Source: DATDIC01 sp963777625
Lineage (GTDB): Bacteria > Pseudomonadota > Alphaproteobacteria > Acetobacterales > Acetobacteraceae
DNA length: 64,000 bases
Reading direction: 5' to 3'
Assembly (NCBI GenBank): GCA_963777625.1
Contig: CAVZRO010000040.1
Coordinates: 1 to 64,000 of the forward strand
Shown: piece by piece, positions 56,366 to 64,000 of the stretch
Position numbering within the stretch: position 1 is the first letter of the stretch
Layout: each line of letters starts with the position of its first letter
Program-made: the position numbers and the translations under genes
The notes under the pieces: model-generated
The model's database searches: none
Told to the model about the DNA's origin: nothing
The model's input: the letters and a program-made list of their open reading frames with translations, nothing else

Positions 56366-57536
56366 TCATTCCAATGGCAGTCCAACATAGTTTTCCGCCA
56401 GCACGGTGGAGGCGGCGGCGGACATCGTGACGTAGTCCTGCTCTGCCATCTGCACGCGGCGGTCGAATGCGCCATGATCAGGGAACCGGTGCAGCATCGC
56501 GGTCATCCACCAGGAGAAGCGCTGCACCTTCCAGACACGCGACAGGCAGGTGGCGGAATAGGCGTCCAGCAGGTCGGTGCGGCGGTCGGTGAAATAAGCT
56601 GACACTGCGCGGGTCAGCACGGCGACGTCGGCGACGGCCAGATTGAGACCCTTGGCGCCGGTCGGCGGCACGATGTGGGCCGCGTCGCCAACCAGGAACA
56701 GCCTGCCGAACTGCATCGGCTCGACCACGAAGCTGCGCATCGGGGTCACGCCCTTCTGAATGATCGGGCCGTGGTTCAGGGTGAATCCATCCAGCTTGGT
56801 ACGCGTGCGCAGCTCGTGCCAGATCCGGTCGTCGGACCAGTCCGCGATATTCTCGTCAGGCGCGCATTGCAAGTACAGCCGGCTCACCGTCGGCGACCGC
56901 ATCGTTAGCAGTGCAAAACCCCGCTCGTGGCTGGCATACACCAGTTCGTCGCAGGATGGCGCGGCCTCGGCGAGAATGCCGAGCCAGCCGAACGGGTACT
57001 CGCGTTCGAACAGGCGTTGCGTCGCCGGCCCGCACCGAAGGCCGGCAAACCCCGTGAAATCCGTCGCAGCCGGCGACGAACTGGCAGTCCAGCGAATGAT
57101 CCTGTCCGCCGCGCCGCCAGGTCACCCGAGGCGATTCACCATCCAGGTCGTGGACGGCGACGGCTTCGGCGTCGAAGACGATCTCTCCACCAGCCGCCAA
57201 TCGCGCGGCGATCAGGTCCTGCACGATCTTGTGCTGGCTGTAGATCATCACATGCCGGCCGGTCAGAGAGCGGAAATCGATACGATGGTCGCGGCCGGCG
57301 AAGCGCAGCCGAATCCCGTCGTGCTGCATTCCCTCGCGGCGCATCCGGTCGCCCACCCCTGCGTTCGCAAGCAACTCCTCGGTGCCTTGTTCAAGCAAGC
57401 CGGCGCGAATGCGTTGCTCGACGTAGTCGCGGGAACGGGCTTCCAGCACCACGGAGTCGACACCGTGCAGGTGCAGCAGGTGAGAGAGCAGCAATCCCGC
57501 CGGTCCGGCTCCGACGATCCCGACCTGCGTGCGCAT
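56366..57536 (-). CDS. pobA: 4-hydroxybenzoate 3-monooxygenase-like flavoprotein, one net +1 frameshift
   Basis: The first frame from ATG 57536 gives the FAD motif VGIVGAGPAGLLLSHLLH and runs to FVAGCDGFHGVCRPSV. Near 57021-57035 the frame shifts by one extra base; the next frame continues RLFEREYPFGWLGILAEAAP and later RLFLVGDAAHIVPPTGAKG to 56366. The span of 1,171 nt is one more than 390 codons, the usual PobA length. PobA makes protocatechuate from 4-hydroxybenzoate with NADPH and O2. It is divergent from the RND gene. Confidence 0.8.
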
Positions 57537-57660
57537 CCGACCCTCCCGCATCGAACCTGCGGCAGCATAGCAGATCCGGATCGAAACTCTCACCCGCCGG
57601 CTTGGCACCGATCCCCGCCGATGGCAGGATCATTGCGTCTGGGAACGGGAGCAACGACGG

Positions 57661-60600
57661 ATGATCGGTCTGGTGCGCCTTGCGCTGCGCCGGCCTTACA
57701 GCTCGGCAATCGCCGCGCTGCTGATCATCCTGCTGGGCGCGCTGTCGATCACCCGCATGATCGTCGATATCTTCCCGGTGATCGACATTCCGGTCGTGCT
57801 GGTGGCGTGGAACTATCCGGGCCTGAACACCGAGGATATGGAGCGGCGGGTCGTTTTCATCAGCGAGCGAGCCTATTCCACCACAGTGAACGGCATAGCG
57901 CGGATCGAGTCCCAGTCGATCCCCGGCATCGGCATCCTGAAAGTGTATTTCCAGCCGGGCACCGATATCGGCGGGGCGATCGCGCAGATCACCGCGGTGA
58001 ACAACACCATCCTGCGCGGTGCGCCGCCCGGCATCCAGCCGCCCAACGTGATCCAGTTCAACGCCTCCAACGTGCCGGTCGTGCAGATGACGCTGGCCAG
58101 CAAGCGCCTGAGCGAGCAGCAGATTTTCGACTACGCGCTGAATTTCATCCGCATCCAGTTGTTTACCATCCCCGGCCTGTCCACGCCCGCCCCATTCGGC
58201 GGCAAGCAGCGGCAGATCGATGTCGATCTCGAACCCCGACCAGCTGGCGGCGCGCGGCTTCACGCCCGGAGGACGTGGTCAGCGCGCTGCAGCTTTCCAA
58301 CGTGATCGTGCCGGCCGGAACCGCACGGATCGGCGGCCGGGAATATAACGTGCAGCTCAATTCCAGCCCCGTCGGTGGTGGACCGGTTCAACGCGATTCC
58401 GCTCGGAGTGTTCAACGGAGTGCCCATCAGCATCGGCGATGTGGCGCACGTGTCCGACAGTTTCGCGGTGCAAAACAACATCGTGCATGTCGATGGCAAG
58501 CGTGCCGTCTATCTGGCCATCCTGAAGCATGCCGATGCCTCGACGCTGGCGGTGGTGGATGCAGCCCGGACCATGCTGCCGCAGATCCAGGCGGCGGCCC
58601 CGAACGGGCTGGAGATCAAGCTCGATTTCGACCAGTCGGTGTTCGTGCGTGCCGCGGTCGACCAACGTGGTGCGCGAGGCGGTGATTTCGTCCATCCTGG
58701 TCTCGTTGATGATCCTGTTGTTCCTGGGAAGCTGGCGGAACACGCTGATCGTTTCCACCTCCATCCCGCTATCGATCTTCGCCGGCATCGTCGGGCTGTT
58801 CCTGACCGGCAACTCGATCAACCTGATGACCCTGGGCGGGCTGGCGCTGGCGATCGGCCTGCTGGTCGACAACGCGACGGTTACGATCGAGAACATCCAT
58901 CGCAACCAGAGCTCTGGGCAAGCCCCTGACCGTGGCCATCCTGGACGGCACGGGCGAGGTGATCCAGCCGCTGACCGTTGCCACGCTGGCCATCTGCATC
59001 GTGTTTTTTCCGGTGGTGCTGCTGGTGGGGCCGGCGCGGTTCCTGTTCATTCCGCTGGCCATCACCGTCGTGCTCTGCGATGCTGGCGTCATACGTGCTG
59101 TCGTTCACCGTGGTGCCGGCGTTCGCGCGCAGCTTGCTTGCGAGGCAGACGCATACCGAGCCGCTCGGGGTTTTCGCCGCGTTCGACCGGGGATTTGGGC
59201 GGCTGCGCGAACGGTTACAGCAAGTCGCTGGCGGGGGCACTGCGGCATCGTCCGTTCATCCTGGGATGTGCTGGCGCGCTGCTGGTGATCAGCCTGGGCG
59301 TGGGCGGGATGCTCGGCACCGATTTCTTCCCGTCCGCCGATGTCGGCATCATCAAGCTGCATTACCGGGCCCCGCCGGGCACACGCCTGGAGGACACTGA
59401 GCGGCTGACCTTGCAGGTGGAGGACCGGCTGCGGCAGATCATTCCGCCCGGCGAGCTGGAGACCATCAACGACATGGTGGGGCTGCCACTGTTCTATAAC
59501 CTGGCGTTCGTGCCGAGCGACAATGTCGGCGGCATGGATGCGGAGATCCTGATCCAGCTCAAGGAAGGCCATCACCCGTCGATCGATTACATCCGCAAGA
59601 TCCGCGCCACGCTGCCGGACGAATTCCCCGGCAGCCAGTTCTATTTCCAGACTGCCGATATCGTCAGCCAGGTGCTGAATTTCGGCCTGTCGGCGCCGAT
59701 CGATGTGCAGATCCAGGACACCAATTTCGACCGTGCCTATGGCATCGCGCAACGGCTGCTGGGGCGGTTGCACGCCATCCCCGGCGTGGTGGACGCGCAT
59801 CTGGTGCAGGTGCTGGACTACCCCGCCCTGCAGGTGGACGTGGACCGGCTGCGTGCCGCCAAGCTGGGGATCGCGCAGCGTGACGTCGCCAACAACATGC
59901 TGGTCGAGCTCGCCTCCAGCTCGCTGGTGGCGCCCAATTTTTTCCTCAATCCGCAGAACGGGGTGAACTATAATGTGGCGGTGATGCTGCCGATCAGCCG
60001 TATCCACAGTGTTGCCGACCTGATGGCGATCCCGGTCAGCCGGCCGGACCTGTCCAATGTGTCGCCGGTGTCGTTGCCGGCGGCGCCGGTGATGCGGCTC
60101 GGCGACATTGCAACCATCATGCCGCGCACCAGCTTCGAATCGATCAGTCATTCCACCGTGCAGCGGGTGGTCGATGTCGCCGCCAATGTCGACGGCCGCG
60201 ACCTCGGTTCGGTGGCGGCGGACATCCGCCAGGCGATCGCGGCGGAAAGCAAGGGGCTGCCGATCACCACCCATCTGCTGATCCGCGGCCAGAACGAGGT
60301 GATGGAGGCGTCGTTCCGGCTGCTCGGCCTCGGCCTGGTCCTTGCGGTGGTGCTGGTCTATGCGCTGCTGGTGGTGCTGTTCCAGTCCTGGGTCGATCCG
60401 TTCATCATCATGATGGCGGTGCCGGGCGCGCTGATCGGCATCATCTGGATGCTGGCGTCTGACCGGCACCACCATCAACGTGGAATCGCTGATGGGCGCG
60501 ATCATGTCGGTCGGCATCTCGGTGTCGAACTCGATCCTGGTGGTGAGCTTCGCCAACGACCTGCGGGCGCGCACAGGAACTGGCGGCGCTGGAGGCGGTG

Positions 60601-60873
60601 ATCGAGGCGGGCGGCACGCGGCTGCGCCCGATCCTGATGACCGCGCTGGCGATGATCATCGGCATGATCCCGATGGCGCTGGGGCTGGGCGAGGCGGGCG
60701 AGCAGAACGCGCCGCTGGGGCGGGCGGTGATCGGCGGGCTGCTGGCGGCGACGGTGGCTACTTTGTTCATCGTGCCGATCTTCTACACGCTGCTGCGGCG
60801 CGCACCGCCGAGCTTGCACACGCTGGATGCACGCTTCGCGCAGGAAGCGGGGGAGTCGGGCACGCATGCGTAA
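57661..60873 (+). pseudogene. RND efflux pump inner-membrane subunit, nine net +1 frameshifts
   Basis: All parts of an AcrB/MdtB-like pump are present in order, from MIGLVRLALRRPYSSAIAAL through VDLEP, SILVSLMILLFLGSW, IGLLVDNATVTIENIH, TLATLAICIVFFP-like text and VLVYALLVVLFQSW to GGTRLRPILMTALAMIIGM and LFIVPIFYTLL. The frame moves by +1 near 58235, 58268, 58374, 58660, 58914, 59076, 59214, 60460 and 60575. Each segment is otherwise free of stops and family-like. The total of 3,213 nt less nine bases gives 1,068 codons, the normal RND length. As written it cannot make the pump. Most shifts fit one extra base in a short run of the same base. Confidence 0.85.
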
Positions 60874-61964
60874 GGTGCTGCTGTATCTGGCCGGCCTGGT
60901 GGTCGTGCTCGGCGCCGCACTCGGCGCGTTCCGCATCTGGCAGGGGCAGACCACGTCGCTGGCCGCCACCCGCGTGGCGCTGCAGCTTCAGGCGGCGCGT
61001 GGGCCGCGCGTGCAGGTGGTTTCGGTTGTTGCCGGCCCAACCGAGCGGGCGATCCGGCTGCTGGGCGACACGCGGCCGCTGGAAAGCGCGACGCTGTACG
61101 GCAAAGTGAGCGGGTATCTGGGCAGCATACGGGTCGATCGCGGCGACCGGGTCCATGCGGGCGACGTGCTGGCGACCATCAACTCCGCCGAGACGGACCG
61201 TGCCTATGACAGCGCGTTGAGCGACCTGCAGAACAAGCAGCGCAATATGGAGCGGGCGCGCGACCTCGCCGCGCACGGCGTGGGCTCGTTGCAGGTGGCC
61301 GACCAGACGGACGCCGCCTTCCGCATGGCGGTGTCGGCGGTTGCGTCGGCGGCGACGATGAAATCGTACCGAGAACATCCGTGCTCCGTTCGACGGGGTA
61401 ATCACCGCGCGGTTTATCGATCCCGGCGCGCTGGTGCAGAATGCGCAGACCAATGCCACCAGCAGCCAGCCCGTGCTGACGATTGCGGACGATAGCAAGG
61501 TAAGGGTCGATATCTATGTCGCGCAGCAGGACGTGCCGGCCGTGCATGTGGGCGACATTGCCGACGTGGCGGACGCGACGGACGAATCGCGAGTGATACG
61601 CGCACGGGTGGCACGCACCGCCGACCAGCTCGACCCGCGCACACGGACGCTGCTGGTGGAGCTGGAGGTGGACGACCGCGATCATTTCCTCGTGCCCGGC
61701 AGCTTCGTCTATGTCACATTGCATGCGCCGATGCGGACCTATCCGCGGATCCCCATCGGCGGCCTGCTGGTCCGCGGCGGCAATTCATTTGTGGCCGAGG
61801 TGGGCGCGGATGGAACGGTGCATTTCCGGCCGGTGAAGGTGGTCGGGACCGATGGCGATACGGTGGCCCTGGCGTCCGGCGCCCGCGTGGGCGAGCATGT
61901 CGCACTCAACCTCCCCGACGAGGTCTCCGATGGCGGTCGGATAGACCCCGCCGCAAGCCAATGA
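60866..61964 (+). CDS. RND periplasmic adaptor (membrane fusion protein), one net +1 frameshift
   Basis: An N-terminal anchor (VLLYLAGLVVVLGAALGAF) precedes the lipoyl-like domain (SATLYGKVSGYLGSIRVDRGD, then RVHAGDVLATI), a helical hairpin, and beta-barrel text (ENIRAPFDGVITARFIDPGA, then TLLVELEVDD). The frame shifts by one extra base near 61368-61371, at an ACC run. The gene overlaps the pump gene by 8 bp. It would link the pump to an outer-membrane channel, which is not encoded here. Confidence 0.82.
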
Positions 61965-61975
61965 CAGGAGCCGAC

Positions 61976-62188
61976 ATGGCTGACAGCGTTGCCGACAACG
62001 ATGCGGGTGCGCAATTCGACATGCTGATGAAACGTGCCGGCATTACCGTGCCGCCGGCACGCCGGGCCGGATACCTCGCTACCTATGCCGAGCTGCGCGC
62101 GCAGCTCGCTTTGCTCAACAACCCGCTCAGCCCGACGATCGAGCCGGCCAACGTGTTCCGCCTGCCGGGTCGGGAGCCGAGACGATGA
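61976..62188 (+). CDS. AtzG-like small subunit (DUF4089)
   Basis: A 70-residue helical protein whose text FDMLMKRAGITVPPARRAGYLATYAELR matches the AtzG-like family. In the cyanuric acid pathway AtzG is the small partner of amidase AtzE, much as GatC supports GatA. AGGAG lies six bases before ATG 61976; an in-frame ATG at 61961 is less likely. The stop overlaps the amidase start as ATGA. Confidence 0.82.
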   Translation: MADSVADNDAGAQFDMLMKRAGITVPPARRAGYLATYAELRAQLALLNNPLSPTIEPANVFRLPGREPRR

Positions 62189-63570
62189 GCGCAGCGCTGC
62201 CCTCGATTGCGGAAATGGGCCGCCAGCTTCGTGCCGGCACCACCACCTCCGCAGCACTGACCGTCGATGCCCTCGCGCGCATCCGTCAGCGCGACAGCAG
62301 ACTGCACGCGTTCATTCGGGTGACCGAAGAGCGCGCCCTGGCGGACGCAAGGCGCGCGGATGCCGATCTGAAGGCCGGGAAAGACCGCGGCCCGATGCAT
62401 GGGATCCCCTACGGGCTGAAGGACATATACGACACCGCCGGCATCGCCACGACCTGCCATTCCAAGCTGCGCCAGGACCATGTGCCCGACGCCGACAGCG
62501 TGGTGGCGGCACGCTTTGCCGAAGGCGGCGCGGTGCTGCTGGGCAAACTGGCGACGCACGAGTTCGCCATCGGCGGCCCCAGCTTCGACCTGCCCTGGCC
62601 GCCGGCGCGCAACCCGTGGAACATCGAGCACATCACCGGCGGCTCTTCCTCGGGCTCGGCGGCGGCCATTGCCGGCGGCATGTTGCGCATGGCCACCGGA
62701 TCGGATACCGGCGGCTCGATCCGTGGTCCGGCGGCCTGGTGCGGCCTTGCCGGCATCAAGCCGACCTACGGACGGGTTTCGCGGCGTGGTGTGTTCCCGC
62801 TGTCCTGGACGCTCGATCATTGTGGACCGCTGGGGCGCAGTGTGGAGGATTGCGCGATCGCCTTGCAGGTGATTGCCGGGCACGATCCGCGGGACCCGGC
62901 CAGCGCCGAAATGCCCGTGCCGGATTTTCGCGCCGACCTGGAGCGCGGAGTTACCGGGCTGCGCATCGGCGTGCCGCGCGCCTTCTTCGCCACCGCGAAG
63001 GTGGCCACGCCGGACGTGCTGGGCGCGATCGATCGCATTGCAGGGTTGTTGCGCGATGGCGGCGCCCGGGTGGAGGAAATCGAGCTGCCCGATTATGCGC
63101 TGTTCGCCGCCGCCGGTCGGGTGATCATGCTGGCCGAGGCGTTCACCATCCACCAGCACGACATACAGGCACGCCTGCTCGATTATGCGGAAGCGACCTC
63201 GGGACGGTTCGTTCTGGGAGCAACGATCGGCGCCACCGACTACATCAATGCGCTGCGCGTCCGCCGCGAGCTGACCGATGCGGTGGAGCGCTCGCTGGCC
63301 AGCCATGATGCGTTGCTGACTGCGTCGGCGCTGACCACGGCTCCGCGATTCGATTCGGTGCCCAACTCGCTGTCCCTGGCCTCACCCATGCAGACGATCC
63401 CGTTCAACGTGACCGGCCACCCGGCCATGAGCGTGCCGGTCGGGCTGGGAACGGACCGATTGCCGCTGTCGGTCCAGGTGGTCGGCCGCCCATTCGATGA
63501 GGCGACGCTGTTCCGCGTCGGCCGGATGATCGAGGTCCGATCGGGGTGGGACGGCGTACCGCTGCCCTGA
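62185..63570 (+). CDS. AtzE-like amidase
   Basis: A 461-residue amidase-signature hydrolase. The catalytic triad is K79 (YGLKD), cis-Ser S154 (GGSSSGSAAA) and nucleophile S178 (GSDTGGSIRGPA). With the small AtzG-like partner it matches 1-carboxybiuret hydrolase and relatives, but other amides are possible and no cyanuric acid hydrolase is present. It lies directly after the efflux genes. Confidence 0.88.
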   Translation: MSAALPSIAEMGRQLRAGTTTSAALTVDALARIRQRDSRLHAFIRVTEERALADARRADADLKAGKDRGPMHGIPYGLKDIYDTAGIATTCHSKLRQDHVPDADSVVAARFAEGGAVLLGKLATHEFAIGGPSFDLPWPPARNPWNIEHITGGSSSGSAAAIAGGMLRMATGSDTGGSIRGPAAWCGLAGIKPTYGRVSRRGVFPLSWTLDHCGPLGRSVEDCAIALQVIAGHDPRDPASAEMPVPDFRADLERGVTGLRIGVPRAFFATAKVATPDVLGAIDRIAGLLRDGGARVEEIELPDYALFAAAGRVIMLAEAFTIHQHDIQARLLDYAEATSGRFVLGATIGATDYINALRVRRELTDAVERSLASHDALLTASALTTAPRFDSVPNSLSLASPMQTIPFNVTGHPAMSVPVGLGTDRLPLSVQVVGRPFDEATLFRVGRMIEVRSGWDGVPLP

Positions 63571-63682
63571 CGCGGCCGAACGACGCGCCGCACGCGGCTC
63601 ACGCTAATGTCAAAGCAACCGCAGCCACGGAACCGACGCCGGATCGTTTTGACCGTCACATTGCTGATTTGAGGAGCTGAAT

Positions 63683-64000
63683 ATGGCTGTTCGACGAATT
63701 GCCGGACCGGTCGCTGGGTTCGCTGCGGCCGGAGCCCTGGTCGCGTTGAGCGGGATCGCCACGGCGCAGACCATCATCGTCGCGCCCACTGCACCGCCTC
63801 CGCCTCAGGTGGAAACCATCCCGCCGCCACCGGCGGCAGTGGATGTATGGACCCCCGGTCACTGGGCATGGAACGGGGGCACCTGGGCCTGGACCCCTGG
63901 TCAGTATATCGCCCGACCGGCGCCACAGGCATCTTGGGTTCCGGGCCACTGGGAGGCCGGATCCAGCGGGTATGTCTGGGTGGATGGGCATTGGGCCGGC
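63683..64000 (+). CDS. WXXGXW-repeat exported protein, cut by the window end
   Basis: A signal peptide (VAGFAAAGALVALSGIATAQ) is followed by a Pro-rich linker and repeats such as VWTPGHWAWNGGTWAWTPG and WVPGHWEAG, then VWVDGHWAG, the pattern of the YXWGXW family. The function of this family is unknown; it may be envelope-associated. GAGGAG lies just before ATG 63683. The 106 residues seen are the N-terminal part only. Confidence 0.82.
   Translation, partial: MAVRRIAGPVAGFAAAGALVALSGIATAQTIIVAPTAPPPPQVETIPPPPAAVDVWTPGHWAWNGGTWAWTPGQYIARPAPQASWVPGHWEAGSSGYVWVDGHWAG

Noticed and set aside
59105..60574. A 489-codon open frame on the minus strand
   Set aside because: It mirrors the RND pump, whose membrane and domain motifs are clear on the plus strand. 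The antisense product is His/Asp/Arg-rich and has no family features.
57661..60873. Programmed +1 frameshifting as an explanation for the RND gene
   Set aside because: The nine sites share no shift motif or stop-codon context, and nine events in one gene would leave almost no full-length product.
62083..63306. A 407-codon open frame on the minus strand
   Set aside because: It is antisense to the amidase gene, which has a full catalytic triad.

Overview
The window is high-GC, densely coded DNA that reads as an alphaproteobacterial chromosome, most likely Acetobacteraceae or a close relative. The clues are a short HPr kinase next to RapZ, an EIIA-Man protein, HPr and enzyme I without a sugar permease; the order argH - LptM-like lipoprotein - lysA - DUF4175 protein; hfq-hflX; and hflK-hflC-degP. 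This is an inference from gene content; no 16S gene or other taxonomic marker is present.

Layout. 1-6.5 kb is a decaying accessory stretch: a broken metallophosphoesterase/P-loop NTPase, a sugar-nucleotide epimerase, a broken maleylacetoacetate isomerase divergent from an intact MarR regulator, an ABC exporter and the tail of an IS110 transposase. 6.5-17.6 kb is core: tlpA-like, argH, a small lipoprotein, lysA, a frameshifted DUF4175 membrane protein, then dnaN-recF-gyrB. 17.9-21.1 kb (minus strand) is HAD hydrolase - hfq - hflX - inositol-monophosphatase family. 21.3-27.0 kb has a methyltransferase, a hybrid histidine kinase whose 3' end overlaps a convergent OmpR-type regulator, and an unassigned radical SAM protein. 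27.0-31.2 kb (minus) is a regulatory phosphotransferase cluster (hprK-rapZ-EIIA-HPr-EI). 31.3-38 kb has a threonine-dehydratase-like gene, a GxxExxY remnant inside a 25-nt inverted repeat, mrp, hflK-hflC and degP, with a 14-bp tandem repeat in front of degP.

38-42.7 kb is an SDR plus a dipeptide-type ABC transporter (two permeases, two ATPases, no binding protein). 42.8-46.7 kb has a DHA2 exporter with its LysR regulator, divergent from a PEP-CTERM SGNH-like protein. 46.8-53.0 kb (minus) is one tightly overlapping operon: binding protein, two permeases, ATPase, a threonine-synthase-like PLP enzyme and a D-threonine-aldolase-like PLP enzyme, which together suggest uptake and cleavage of a hydroxy-amino acid. 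53.2-56.3 kb has a DjlA-like co-chaperone, an AmiD-like amidase and an ATP-dependent DNA ligase. 56.4-64 kb has a PobA-like hydroxylase, an RND pump and its adaptor, an AtzG/AtzE-like amidase pair and the start of a WXXGXW-repeat protein.

The strongest anomaly is the frame structure. The RND pump gene needs nine successive net +1 shifts, all in the same direction, yet its codons are otherwise intact. Its neighbours pobA and the adaptor, and also hflC and degP, each carry one net +1 shift. Two other genes (DUF4175 and the SGNH protein) carry one net -1. This looks more like uncorrected insertion errors or a very unusual mutational process than like normal decay. By contrast the genes near 0-3.3 kb carry stops, frameshifts and sequence loss and are real pseudogenes. 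No tRNA, rRNA or CRISPR array was recognised.
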